Both the position numbers and the translations under genes were made by a program. A DNA stretch of 64,000 nt. Source: Rubrivirga sp046845755. GTDB taxonomy: Bacteria > Bacteroidota > Rhodothermia > Rhodothermales > Rubricoccaceae. Location of the stretch: contig NZ_CP177357.1 of NCBI RefSeq assembly GCF_046845755.1, forward strand, positions 3,596,001 to 3,660,000, written 5' to 3'. Shown in pieces: positions 1 through 8,042 of the stretch (position 1 is its first letter; each line of letters opens with the position of its first letter). Below the pieces are notes generated by a model. That model was not told the DNA's origin. It searched no databases and was given only the letters and a program-made list of their open reading frames with translations.

Positions 1-381
1 CTTGCCCTCGCCCTCGTGCATCGCGACCGGGATCCCGCGCCCGTCGTCGCTGACCGAGATCGAGTTGTCGTCGTGGATGATCACCTCGATGTGATCGCAA
101 TAGCCTGCCAGCGCCTCGTCGATCGAGTTGTCGACGACCTCGTAGACCAGGTGGTGCAGCCCGCGCACGCCGACGTCGCCGATGTACATCGCGGGGCGCT
201 TGCGGACGGCCTCCAGCCCTTCGAGCACCTGGATGTTGCTCGCGCCGTAGTCGCCGCGCGAGGGTGCGCCGTCGCCGCCCGCGTCGGGGGTCGGCAGGGC
301 GTTGGCGGGAGGGGTCGGGGTGGCGCCGTCGGGCGTGGCCGCGTTCTCGTAGGGGCGGTCGGTTCCGTTCGTGTCGGACAT
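1..381 (-). CDS. gyrB: DNA gyrase subunit B, N-terminal part (runs off window)
   Basis: GyrB is the ATPase subunit of the type II topoisomerase that introduces negative supercoils. Only the first 127 residues are present; the rest lies beyond position 1. The ATG is on the complement at 381-379. After a 40-residue Ala/Pro/Asp-rich extension the reading continues with LEGLEAVRKRPAMYIGD, then HHLVYEVVDNSIDEALAG, and reaches DDGRGIPV. These are the N-terminal strap and the Bergerat-fold motif I of GHKL ATPases, with the catalytic Glu and the Mg-binding Asn of EVVDNSIDE. ParE shares this region, but the RKRPAMYIGD plus DDGRGIPV spacing and the long acidic leader fit GyrB better. Identification is firm at family level; the gyrB versus parE choice is less certain because the C-terminus is missing. 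Confidence 0.88.
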   Translation of the reverse strand, partial: MSDTNGTDRPYENAATPDGATPTPPANALPTPDAGGDGAPSRGDYGASNIQVLEGLEAVRKRPAMYIGDVGVRGLHHLVYEVVDNSIDEALAGYCDHIEVIIHDDNSISVSDDGRGIPVAMHEGEGK

Positions 382-439
382 CAAGCGGGGGGTCGGGGGG
401 CGGCCTCGGGTGGCCGGATCTGTCGCTGCGTCAATCGGC

Positions 440-447
440 CCAAAATA
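440..447 (-). promoter_or_regulatory. possible -7 element for gyrB
   Basis: The complement reads TATTTTGG, which matches the Bacteroidota -7 element TAnnTTTG at seven of eight positions and lies about 60 nt upstream of the gyrB ATG. No convincing -33 TTTG/TTG was found at the usual spacing, so this is a weak call. The rest of the 382-508 spacer shows no gene. Confidence 0.25.
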
Positions 448-508
448 CGGCCGAACGGCATCATTTGCTCGGATTTCCTGGCCCTCCACCAACGCCTCAC
501 GGGTGGCG

Positions 509-1348
509 CTATTCCCCCTCCGGTGGGCGGTTTCGCTCGTCCTCCACGGGCCCGTCGAGCGGCGCGGCGGGCATGGCTACCAGACCCCGCAGCGACTCGT
601 GCTCGGGCGTGTCGAAGCCGTCCAAGCCGAGCCGGACCGTCGAGACGTCGCGGCGCAGGCGGAAGGTCCGGAACAGGCGGTCCCACCACGAGAACAGCGA
701 GCCGTAGTTGGAGTCGGTCTCGGGCTGCCAGCGGCTGTGGTGGATCTTGTGCATCGCCGGCGTCGGGATCACGAGCCGGAGCGCACGGTCGAGGCGCTCG
801 GGCAGCCCGACGTTCGCGTGGTGGAGTTGGACGACGACGAACATCACCGTCTCGTACGCGACGAGCTCCCACGCGTACACGCCCAGCCCGGCGATCACGC
901 CGATACGCAGCGCCGACGACAGCACGATCTCGCCCGTGTGGAAGCGGCTGGCGGTCGTCACGTCCATCTGCGCGTCCGAGTGGTGGACGCGGTGCAAGCG
1001 CCACAGGAACGGCACGCGGTGGTTCAGGCGGTGCCACGTGTACATCCACAGGTCGAGCAGCAGCACGGCGCCCACGAGGTGCGCCCAGGCCGGGATCTCG
1101 ACCGCGTTCAGCAACCCGAACGACCGAGCATCCGCCCACTCGGCGGCGGCCACCCACAGCCCGGCAAACCCGACGGCGACGATCAGCCCGTTGACGGCGC
1201 CGAGCGCCAGATTCCGGACCCCGTGGCGCGACCGCGAGCGCTCACGGAAGGCGTCGAAAAAGGGGTGCGCCGTCTCGGCCAGCAGCAGCGCCGCCAGGAC
1301 GGCGACGGCGACGGCGGGCTGGAGCTGGCGGAGGGCGTCGAGGTCCAC
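509..1348 (-). CDS. fatty acid hydroxylase / sterol desaturase superfamily membrane protein
   Basis: A 279-residue integral membrane di-iron protein. The histidine clusters expected of the superfamily are visible: WHRLNH (HxxxH, residues 106-110), HRVHH (HxxHH, 119-123), HH at 176-177 and HKIHH (HxxHH, 200-204). They lie between hydrophobic segments at about 11-24, 50-70, 88-104 and 142-180. The family inserts oxygen at a C-H bond of a lipid substrate at the membrane face; the actual substrate (fatty acid, carotenoid or hopanoid-like lipid) cannot be read from the sequence. The start is GTG and overlaps the TAG stop of the upstream gene by one base (TAGTG), which suggests translational coupling. 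A Pro/Glu-rich tail follows the last histidine box. Confidence 0.82.
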   Translation of the reverse strand: MDLDALRQLQPAVAVAVLAALLLAETAHPFFDAFRERSRSRHGVRNLALGAVNGLIVAVGFAGLWVAAAEWADARSFGLLNAVEIPAWAHLVGAVLLLDLWMYTWHRLNHRVPFLWRLHRVHHSDAQMDVTTASRFHTGEIVLSSALRIGVIAGLGVYAWELVAYETVMFVVVQLHHANVGLPERLDRALRLVIPTPAMHKIHHSRWQPETDSNYGSLFSWWDRLFRTFRLRRDVSTVRLGLDGFDTPEHESLRGLVAMPAAPLDGPVEDERNRPPEGE

Positions 1349-1803
1349 TAGGCGAGCCCGGCGAGCCGGTCGGTGAGGCGGGCGACGGCCGCGGCGAACG
1401 CGCCGAGCCCGCGCGCCGGGTCGTCGGCGAGCGCCCGGTCTCGGGCCGCGCGCGCCTGCTGGCGGACCGCCTCCACGAGCGCGGCGTCGACGGCCGGGTA
1501 CAGGCTCAGCAGCTTCTGGTGGGCGACCGCGAGCGTCCGGCCCACGTCGTCGAGCAGGATTCGGTCTTCAAAGGCCTGGGCGATCGCGGCCGGGCCGCTC
1601 GGCGCGCCGACGGCGGCGCGGAGCCGCAGGCGAACGGTCTGCTCCGCCAGCCCGTCCGCGAGCGCGCCGAGATCGGCGCGGGCGGCGTCCTCGGGCTCCT
1701 GCGCCGAGGCGTCGCGCCCGGCCCGGCGGTCGCCGATCTGGATCGCCGCGCCGAGCGCCGCGCGTGCGGACGCCAGCAGGGCGATGGCGGGGAGGGCATT
1801 CAT
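1348..1803 (-). CDS. hypothetical Ala-rich helical protein
   Basis: A 151-residue protein that I do not recognise. The ATG at 1803 (MNALPAIALLASARAALGAA) is preferred over an upstream in-frame ATG at 1824 because it gives a clean hydrophobic N-terminus. The remainder is rich in Ala, Arg, Asp and Leu and looks almost entirely alpha-helical, with four or five amphipathic helices and no cysteine. It could be a soluble helical bundle or an exported one if the N-terminus is cleaved. It is coupled to the downstream hydroxylase by a one-base stop/start overlap, so the two are probably co-transcribed. No function is assigned. Confidence 0.55.
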   Translation of the reverse strand: MNALPAIALLASARAALGAAIQIGDRRAGRDASAQEPEDAARADLGALADGLAEQTVRLRLRAAVGAPSGPAAIAQAFEDRILLDDVGRTLAVAHQKLLSLYPAVDAALVEAVRQQARAARDRALADDPARGLGAFAAAVARLTDRLAGLA

Positions 1804-1831
1804 CGGGTGCGAGGGACAGGGCACGCGGCAC

Positions 1832-1872
1832 GTCCGGGTTCAGAGAGCCGCCCCATGAGGTGGCTCCCGGAC
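1832..1872 (-). terminator. hairpin after the CBS-domain gene
   Basis: GTCCGGG (1832-1838) pairs with CCCGGAC (1866-1872), and an inner GAGCC/GGCTC pair extends the stem. It sits just downstream of the CBS gene on the minus strand. There is no T-tract, so it is a candidate terminator or stabilising hairpin only. Confidence 0.45.
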
Positions 1873-1896
1873 CCGGCACCCCGTACTGCGTACCGT

Positions 1897-2550
1897 TTAG
1901 ACGTTGAGGTAGCGCAGGAAGGCCGCGGCGCGCGCTTCGAGGTCGTCCTCAGCCTCGTCGAAGACAGCCACGACGCGGTAGTCGTAATGGTCCATGAGGT
2001 GGCGGACGCGCGCCGTGTCGGACACGTTGAGCTTGAGCGTGACCCGGACGCGGCTGGCGCCGGGGTCGTCCTCGGTCGAGACCGACAGGATGCGGACGCC
2101 GTTCTGCTCGATGAGCTGCACGACCTGGCCGAGCGAGAAGTCCGTCCGCGCCATGTCGAGCACGACGATCGCGCCGGGCTCCTCGGTCGCCAGCATGTGC
2201 GCGAGCTGGCCGAACACGTCCTGGCGGACCACGAGGCCGGCGTAGGCGCCCTCCTCGTTGAGGACGGGCAGCACGCTCAGACCGTGCTGGCGGAGCAGGT
2301 GCGCCGCATCGAACACGTGCGTGTCGAGCGTGATGGACACCGGCTCGGCGGCCATCATCGCGCCCAGCGGGGCGGTCGGGTCGGGGTGCTCGCGCAGGGC
2401 CGCCTCGGTGGCGATCGATTCGAGCGCACCCGTGGGGTCGAGCACCGGGAGGTGCGCGACGTGGGCGTCGGCGAGGTCCATCAGCGCATCCGCGACGGAG
2501 TCCGTCGTCTGGAGCGGCTCGATGGCGCTCAGGAGGGTGGCAACAGTCAT
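1897..2550 (-). CDS. CBS-domain protein with C-terminal ACT-like domain
   Basis: A 217-residue cytoplasmic protein. Residues about 5-60 and 65-120 form two CBS motifs (SVADALMDLADAHVAHLPVL and the later FDAAHLLRQHGLSVLPVL), the paired module that usually binds adenosine nucleotides. Residues about 135-205 resemble an ACT-like regulatory fold (GVRILSVSTEDD, VRVTLKLNV). This arrangement is known from stand-alone energy-sensing proteins in Bacteroidota, but a ligand or partner cannot be deduced. The ATG at 2550 begins MTVATLLSAI directly before the first CBS motif. It lies 146 nt downstream of hflX in the same direction and may share its transcript. Confidence 0.72.
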   Translation of the reverse strand: MTVATLLSAIEPLQTTDSVADALMDLADAHVAHLPVLDPTGALESIATEAALREHPDPTAPLGAMMAAEPVSITLDTHVFDAAHLLRQHGLSVLPVLNEEGAYAGLVVRQDVFGQLAHMLATEEPGAIVVLDMARTDFSLGQVVQLIEQNGVRILSVSTEDDPGASRVRVTLKLNVSDTARVRHLMDHYDYRVVAVFDEAEDDLEARAAAFLRYLNV

Positions 2551-2696
2551 GGCAGTGGGGGGACGGCCGGGGGACAAGCTAGTGGCCTGGCGACAACTGA
2601 ACGGGCAAACGGCGTACCGCGTCTCGCGAACGGTGCACACGACGCGACCATTCACCCGGTCTCCCGGCCCGTTCAGGAGATTCCCGCCCCGGCGTG

Positions 2697-4097
2697 TCAG
2701 TCTGTCGGGTCCGGGGTGCCCTCGCCGGACACGGCGCCGCCGCCCGACGGGTTGTCGGTGCCGGCCCAGCGCAAGTTGCCGTACTGCTCCAGCATCCGGT
2801 CGAGGTCGGGCGCGTTCTTGGTCGAGGCCCGGTACTTCAGGCGCGTCACCGGGACGAGCGCGGCGTCGGAGGCATAGGCGTCGTCGGCAAACCCGAACGT
2901 CTCGTCGATCACCTCGGCCACGCCGTGGATGTGGGACCGCGCCTTGGGGTCCGAGACCGGCAGCAGCGCCGTCCGCGTCACGTAGTCCGACTCCACGAGG
3001 TCGAGCGTCCGCTGGCGCAACGTGTCGAGCCCGATCCCGCGCGCGGCCGAGATAAACACGGCATTGTCGTAGGTGCCTTCGAGCTGGTCGAGGAGCCCGG
3101 TGTCGTCGAGCGCATCGACCTTGTTGAACACCATCAGCGTCGGCTTGTCCTGGGCCTCCAGCTCCGCCAGCGTCTCGTTGACGACCCGGATGTGGTCCTC
3201 GGCGTTGGGGTGCGTCACGTCGACGACGTGGAGCAGCAGGTCGGCCTCGCGGACCTCGTCGAGCGTGCTCTTGAAGCTCTCGACGAGCGCGTGGGGCAGC
3301 TTGCGGATAAAGCCGACCGTGTCGGCGAGCAGGATGCCCTTGTTGGTGTCGAGGTCGATCTGGCGCGTCGTGGCGTCGAGCGTGGCGAAGAGGCGGTCCT
3401 CGGCGAACACCTCGGTGTTGTCGGCGAGCGCGTTCATGAGCGTGCTCTTGCCGGCGTTCGTGTAGCCGACGAGCGCCACGCGCGTCTGGTCGCCGCGGCC
3501 CTTGCGCTGGGTCGTCCGCTGGCGGTCGATCTTGTCGAGGTGGTCTTTCAAGACCGAGATCCGGCGGCCGATCAGGCGGCGGTCCGTCTCGATCTGCGTC
3601 TCGCCCGGCCCGCGCATCCCGATGCCGCCCTTCTGGCGCTCGAGGTGCGTCCAGGCCCGCGTCAGGCGGCTGCGGAGGTACGTCAGCTGCGCCAGCTCCA
3701 CCTGCGCCTTGGCCTGCGCCGAGCGCGCCCGGCTGGCGAAGATGTCCAGGATGAGGCCGCTCCGGTCGACCAGCTTGACGTTGTTCTTCTCGGCCTCCAT
3801 CATCTTCTCCAGGTTGCGGACCTGGACCGGCGAGAGGTCGTCGTCGAACACGACCAAGTCGGCCGAGTGTTTTTCGACCGTCTTGCGGAGCTGCTCGACC
3901 TTGCCCTTGCCGATAAACGTCGCGCCATGGACGCGGGGCAGGTTCTGAGTCACGCGCGCGGCCGTGTCGGCGCCGGCGGTGTCGGTCAGGAGCTCGAGTT
4001 CGTCGAGGCCGTCGCGGAGTTCGGCGGCCGTCGTGTCGGGCGTGGTCACGCCGACGAGCACGGCGGTCTCTCGGCGGCGGGCGGCAAGGGGCGTCAA
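2697..4097 (-). CDS. hflX: ribosome-associated GTPase HflX
   Basis: A 466-residue GTPase that in characterised species binds the 50S subunit and splits stalled ribosomes under stress. The N-terminal glycine-rich HflX domain carries the family signature GGIGMRGPGETQIE (157-170). The G domain follows with G1 GYTNAGKST (211-219), G3 DTVGF (259-263) and G4 NKVD (325-328). The C-terminal tail (VTRLKYRASTKNAPDLDRML) is variable and ends in a Gly/Pro/Asp-rich stretch. Length is slightly above the usual 420-430. The complement ATG at 4097 gives MTPLAARRRETAVLVGV, matching the start of the first beta strand. Neighbouring genes suggest no specific partner. Confidence 0.95.
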   Translation of the reverse strand: MTPLAARRRETAVLVGVTTPDTTAAELRDGLDELELLTDTAGADTAARVTQNLPRVHGATFIGKGKVEQLRKTVEKHSADLVVFDDDLSPVQVRNLEKMMEAEKNNVKLVDRSGLILDIFASRARSAQAKAQVELAQLTYLRSRLTRAWTHLERQKGGIGMRGPGETQIETDRRLIGRRISVLKDHLDKIDRQRTTQRKGRGDQTRVALVGYTNAGKSTLMNALADNTEVFAEDRLFATLDATTRQIDLDTNKGILLADTVGFIRKLPHALVESFKSTLDEVREADLLLHVVDVTHPNAEDHIRVVNETLAELEAQDKPTLMVFNKVDALDDTGLLDQLEGTYDNAVFISAARGIGLDTLRQRTLDLVESDYVTRTALLPVSDPKARSHIHGVAEVIDETFGFADDAYASDAALVPVTRLKYRASTKNAPDLDRMLEQYGNLRWAGTDNPSGGGAVSGEGTPDPTD

Positions 4098-4202
4098 AAG
4101 GCGATCTGGTGTGGAGACCGGTGAACGCGGCGACCATCGAAAACGGTTCGCCCGCCCCGTGAAAGCTGGGAGCGGACGGGCGCCCCGATGCGACCCGTGG
4201 CG

Positions 4203-6269
4203 CTACGCCGTCTGGGGCCGCCAGCGCGCCGCCACGATCGTCTCAGCCACCAGGCACGCCAGCGCGACCGCCAGCAGCCACGTCCACAGCGGCACGCCCC
4301 CCGCGTCCTCGCGGGTGAACGCCGCCGCGTTCTCGATCACCTTCACCTCGCGGCCGGTCGCGGCCGACAGCCGCCGGGCCGCCTCGTCCGGGCCGAGCGC
4401 CGCCGGGTCCGACTCGGCCGGGTCCTCGTTGACGGCGACGACGCGCAACGTGCGCTCGCCCTGGAGCACGCGGTACAGGCCAGCGCGCGCGACGGCGTCG
4501 CCGACGTCGAGCACGACCGCGCCGGGCACGGTCCGCTGACTCGGCGTGAGCGCAATGCCATCCGGCCCGACGAGCACCAGCGCCGCGCCCGCCTCGACGC
4601 CCTCGACGCGCACCGTCCCGCCCTCCCGGGCCACCAGTTCGCCCGTGTCGGCGGCCGTGGACCCGGCGGAGAGGTAGGCGGCCGAGCGGTACAGGAGGGG
4701 CACGAACAGGCCGGTCTGCGGCAGGTCGCTCCAGCCCAGGTCCGGCGCCACGCCCACGACGAGCGCGCGCCCCTCCCCTCTCCGGATCTCCTGAAGCAGC
4801 GGCGCCCCCGCTTGCGTCCCGATCAGCGTCGCCTCGTCGGCCCCGCCCGCCCGGTAGCGCGCCAGCTTGCGGATCTCGATGCGCTCGGGGCGCGGCCGCG
4901 CGTCGTCGAAGACGCCTGCGAAGAGCGGGTGCTCGGTATCGACGTCGGTCGAGGTCCCCAGCGATTCGCCGTCGGCGGTGCCGACCGTCCCGTCGAATCG
5001 GCCGCCACCGAGAGCCGACAAGAGCGGGTCGAGCGCGTCCGGACTGTCGCTGGGGAACGCGAGCAGGCCGCCGCCCTCGCCCACGAACGCCGCCAGCCGA
5101 CCGGGATCGGACACGCGCGACGGGCCGACGAGCACGACGGCGTCGTATGCGCCCAGGTCGGCGCCCGCGAGCGCGCCCTCGGCGACCTCGCTCAGCGCCA
5201 GTCCACCCGACTCGGCGGCCACGCCGAGCGCCAGCGACACCAGGTCGGCCCGCTGGCCGTCGCCCCGGACCACGAGCACGCGCGGCGGCGGCGGGACGCG
5301 CAACGCGAAGAAGCGGGCATCGTCCCACGCGGCGCCGTCGGCCTCGATGCGGACCTCACCGCCCAGCCACCCGCGAGCGGGCGGGGTGACCGTGAACCGC
5401 GCCGTCGCCGGCTCGCCCGGCACCACGTCGACCGCTGTCTCGGCCACGCGCTCGCCATCGAGGAGGAGCGCCGCGCCGACCGTCCCCGCGCGCCCGCCGT
5501 AGCGGACGACGCTTGCCTCGACCTGCACGGGCCGCCCCGGCTCCACGATCCGGCTGATAATCCGCACGTCCGTCACCGCCGTGTTGACCTGCGCCCGCGC
5601 GCCGACCGGTAGCAACGTCACGTCGACGTCGTCGGGCAGCGCGGCCGACAGCGAGTCGCCGAACGTCGCCGCCTGCAGGTCGCTCACGACGACGATCTCG
5701 CGGCGCGGGTGGAGGGCGCCCTCCAGCAGGCTCCCGGCTCGCGCGACGGCGGCCGCGAGGGGCTCGGCGCCCGCGAGCGCGGGCAGCGCCTCGATGGCGT
5801 CGAGGACGGGCCCGGCGGTCTCGTACGGGACGGCCCGGTAGCCGCCCGGCGCGGCCGTCGGCGACAGCGTCCGCTCGTCGCCCCCCCCGGTCGCCTCCAC
5901 GACGCCACTCGCGAGCGCCCTGGCCTGATCCAACAGCTCGCCCTGGGCGTCGCGCAGCGTCATCGAGCGGCTGTTGTCGAGCACGAGCACCAGGCTCCGC
6001 GCCGCGCCTTCGGAAAAGACGCCCGCATCGGCGGTCCGCGTCGGCCGGGCGAACGCGAGCACGAGCGCCAGGACGGCGAGCGTCCGCAGCGCGAGCAGGA
6101 GCCACTGCTTGATGCGGACGCGCCGCATGGCCGTCGCCTCGATCTCGCGCACGAACCGCAGCGTCGAGAAGTCGACGCGCTCCGGCCGGCGGAAGTTGAA
6201 GAGGTGGACCGCGATCGGGATCGCGGCGGCGGCGAGGCCGAGGAGGACGAGGGGGTTGAGGAAGCCCAT
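4203..6269 (-). CDS. BatA-like membrane protein with VWA domain
   Basis: A 688-residue membrane protein. The first 80 residues are a BatA/aerotolerance-type N-terminus: a transmembrane helix at about 4-24, the NFRRPERVDFSTLRF motif, and a second helix at about 54-76. A von Willebrand A domain follows with an intact MIDAS (D98, S100, S102 in LDNSRSM). The middle contains a class-I-glutamine-amidotransferase-like fold (VLVVRGDGQ through LLAFPSD), as is usual for long BatA-like proteins, and a last transmembrane helix lies near 665-685. Family members are linked to envelope or stress functions together with MoxR ATPases, but no moxR or batB/D is next to it here. The start was placed at 6269 because the longer in-frame reading upstream is low-complexity and crosses a repeat. 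Confidence 0.85.
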   Translation of the reverse strand: MGFLNPLVLLGLAAAAIPIAVHLFNFRRPERVDFSTLRFVREIEATAMRRVRIKQWLLLALRTLAVLALVLAFARPTRTADAGVFSEGAARSLVLVLDNSRSMTLRDAQGELLDQARALASGVVEATGGGDERTLSPTAAPGGYRAVPYETAGPVLDAIEALPALAGAEPLAAAVARAGSLLEGALHPRREIVVVSDLQAATFGDSLSAALPDDVDVTLLPVGARAQVNTAVTDVRIISRIVEPGRPVQVEASVVRYGGRAGTVGAALLLDGERVAETAVDVVPGEPATARFTVTPPARGWLGGEVRIEADGAAWDDARFFALRVPPPPRVLVVRGDGQRADLVSLALGVAAESGGLALSEVAEGALAGADLGAYDAVVLVGPSRVSDPGRLAAFVGEGGGLLAFPSDSPDALDPLLSALGGGRFDGTVGTADGESLGTSTDVDTEHPLFAGVFDDARPRPERIEIRKLARYRAGGADEATLIGTQAGAPLLQEIRRGEGRALVVGVAPDLGWSDLPQTGLFVPLLYRSAAYLSAGSTAADTGELVAREGGTVRVEGVEAGAALVLVGPDGIALTPSQRTVPGAVVLDVGDAVARAGLYRVLQGERTLRVVAVNEDPAESDPAALGPDEAARRLSAATGREVKVIENAAAFTREDAGGVPLWTWLLAVALACLVAETIVAARWRPQTA

Positions 6270-6311
6270 GGCCGCCGAACGTAGCCACGCCCGCCGCTCG
6301 CGCCCGCCTCC

Positions 6312-6410
6312 GCTGGCGCCAGCCACCCTGCTGGCGCCAGCCCGCTTGTGCCTGACCCGCCAAAGGCGTCCCCTCTCCCGTTGGGAGAGGGACAGGGTGA
6401 GGGGTCGCAT
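6312..6410. repeat. REP-like palindromic intergenic element
   Basis: The spacer holds two copies of the 12-bp palindrome GCTGGCGCCAGC (6312-6323 and 6330-6341) followed by TCCCCTCTCCC and GGGAGAGGGACAGGGTGAGG, which can pair into a hairpin. A related, inverted element lies at about 58620-58760, so this is a dispersed family in this genome. A further hairpin of the same style (CCCCTCCC with GGGAGGGG) is at about 6474-6495. Confidence 0.65.
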
Positions 6411-6519
6411 CACCGCTAGCCTACCTGCTGGCGGAAACCCGCCTGCGGCCGCAAGCCGATCGCCCTCCTCCGGCCCCTCCCGTCCGGGAGGGGAGGTTCG
6501 GTCGGAGTGTGTGCGCGGG

Positions 6520-7830
6520 CTACCGCGCCACCGCCAGCCCCGCCGTCGCCCGCGCCCCGCTGGCGGACACCACGCGGACCACGTACGCCCCCGGCGCCCA
6601 CCCCGACGTGTCGACCTCGACGCGCCGCGCGCCGTCCCACGCGGCCACCTCCCGGCCGAGCGCGTCCACGACCACGATCCGCGCCGCGTGCGACACCTCG
6701 ACCGTCGCACGGTCGACGCTCGGGTTCGGGAAGACGGCCACCGACAGCGCTTGCCGGGCTGGCGCTGACTCCTCCGACACCGCCCACACCGGCGCCACCG
6801 TCCGGAACACCCCGCCGACCCGGCCCGGCACGCCCGGCGACAGCCGGCCCCCCGCCGCCGCCCACAGCCGGCCGTCCGGGCCCACCGCCATCGACTTCGG
6901 CACCGCCGACCACTCCGTCCACACCCGGCCCACGTCCGCCCACGTCGCGCCGCCGTCCACCGACCGCCACACCGGACGGCCGTCCCGGCCGTCGTCGTCG
7001 CCGTACGTCTCGTAGAGGTAGAGCGCCCCGTCCGGCGCCGGCAGCAGCCGCGACGAGATCCCCGAGGTCCCCGGCGGCGGCGGCCCGAGCGACGCCCACG
7101 TGGCCCCGCCGTCGTCGGAGGCGTAGACCAGGAGCGGGCCGAGGTTCGCCCCCACCACCGCCACGACTCGGTCCGTCCCGGCCACGAGTGCCGCCGTGTC
7201 GGCGGCGTAGGCGAGCGGCCCGTAGAGCGCGGTCGGCGCCCACGTCCGGCCGTCGTCGGTCGAGTACGCGACGCCGTTGAACCCGGCGGCCACGATGGCC
7301 CCGGCCGGGGCGGCCGGCGAGGGCGGGACCTCGACGAACGCCGAGGTCGCGATCCCGTCGGCTCCGCCGCCGAGCCCGACGAAGGCCCACGTCGCCCCGC
7401 GGTCGGTCGAGCGGAGCCCGAGGGTCCCGGGCCCGCCCTGGTTGCCGGGCGTGCCGACGAGGAGCACGCCCGAGGCGAGCACGACGGGGTCGGAGTACGC
7501 GTCGCCGTCGACGACCCGGTCCCACGAGGCGCCCCCGTCGGTCGTCCGGAAGACGTTTCTCAAGCTCCGATAGGCCAGCGTGTCGCCCCCGATCCGGGTC
7601 AGCCCCTGTGCCCCCAGGTTCGGGTGGAACACCGGGGTAAACGACGTGGCCCCCGGCGGGAGCACGAGAGTCAGGGGCGTCCCGATGTGACGCACTGCCA
7701 CGAGCGTGTCCCCGTCGAACCCGGCCCAACTGAGGTCCTCGATCTCGCCGCCCCGCTCCCAGACGAGCGGGGCGGGCTGGGCCGTGGTGGTGGCGGCGAG
7801 AACGAGCGTGAGGAGAAGTGTGCGGGCCAT
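6520..7830 (-). CDS. secreted Asp-box (BNR) repeat protein with T9SS-like sorting tail
   Basis: A 436-residue exported protein. It starts with a signal peptide (MARTLLLTLVLAATTTAQ). Several Asp-box turns of the type S-x-DxGxTW are visible (TTDGGASWDRV, STDRGATWAFV, STDDGRTWAPT, SDDGGATWASL, SVDGGATWADV), so the body is probably a beta-propeller like those of sialidase-fold or YCF48/sortilin proteins. The last 75 residues (VAVFPNPSVDRATVEV ... GAYVVRVVSASG) look like the type A C-terminal sorting domain used by the type IX secretion system. Surface or secreted location is inferred. The substrate is unknown. It precedes the BatA-like gene in the same direction with a REP-like element between them. 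Confidence 0.75.
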   Translation of the reverse strand: MARTLLLTLVLAATTTAQPAPLVWERGGEIEDLSWAGFDGDTLVAVRHIGTPLTLVLPPGATSFTPVFHPNLGAQGLTRIGGDTLAYRSLRNVFRTTDGGASWDRVVDGDAYSDPVVLASGVLLVGTPGNQGGPGTLGLRSTDRGATWAFVGLGGGADGIATSAFVEVPPSPAAPAGAIVAAGFNGVAYSTDDGRTWAPTALYGPLAYAADTAALVAGTDRVVAVVGANLGPLLVYASDDGGATWASLGPPPPGTSGISSRLLPAPDGALYLYETYGDDDGRDGRPVWRSVDGGATWADVGRVWTEWSAVPKSMAVGPDGRLWAAAGGRLSPGVPGRVGGVFRTVAPVWAVSEESAPARQALSVAVFPNPSVDRATVEVSHAARIVVVDALGREVAAWDGARRVEVDTSGWAPGAYVVRVVSASGARATAGLAVAR

Positions 7831-7834
7831 GCGG

Positions 7835-7978
7835 CTAGCGGTGGACCGTGAACGTACGGACCGCCTGCCCGGCCCCCGCTGCGCGGACGAGGTACACCCC
7901 GGGCGCCCACTCGCCCGCGTCGAACGACACCTCGCGCACCCCCGGCTCCGCGGGCTCCTCCCCGTCCAGAGAACGCTG
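7835..7978 (-). pseudogene. remnant of a T9SS-like C-terminal sorting domain
   Basis: On the minus strand an open stretch of 47 codons between two stops encodes VSFDAGEWAPGVYLVRAAG followed by a TFTVHR ending and a TAG stop. This closely resembles the C-termini of the neighbouring secreted proteins (GAYVVRVV..., GVYIVRLSG...TVVR). There is no start codon and no N-terminal part, so it looks like the surviving tail of a deleted secreted-protein gene. The adjacent surface-protein gene lies immediately upstream. Confidence 0.6.
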
Positions 7979-7986
7979 TCATGAAG

Positions 7987-8024
7987 CGAGCGCCCCCGCC
8001 AGCCGGAGCCGACGGGGGCGCTCG
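7987..8024 (-). terminator. hairpin terminator after first beta-helix gene
   Basis: CGAGCGCCCCCG (7987-7998) pairs perfectly with CGGGGGCGCTCG (8013-8024) around a 14-nt loop. It lies directly downstream of the beta-helix gene that ends at 8043 on the minus strand. No strong T-tract follows, but a very similar hairpin follows the second paralog. Confidence 0.7.
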
Positions 8025-8042
8025 CGCCACCACAAGAGCCTG

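Noticed and set aside
1036..1050. Other CACGTG-containing sites as parS (for example near 1040, 2310, 14440, 17890, 31877)
   Set aside because: Their flanks are not complementary beyond the hexamer, so they do not meet the 14-bp near-palindrome criterion.
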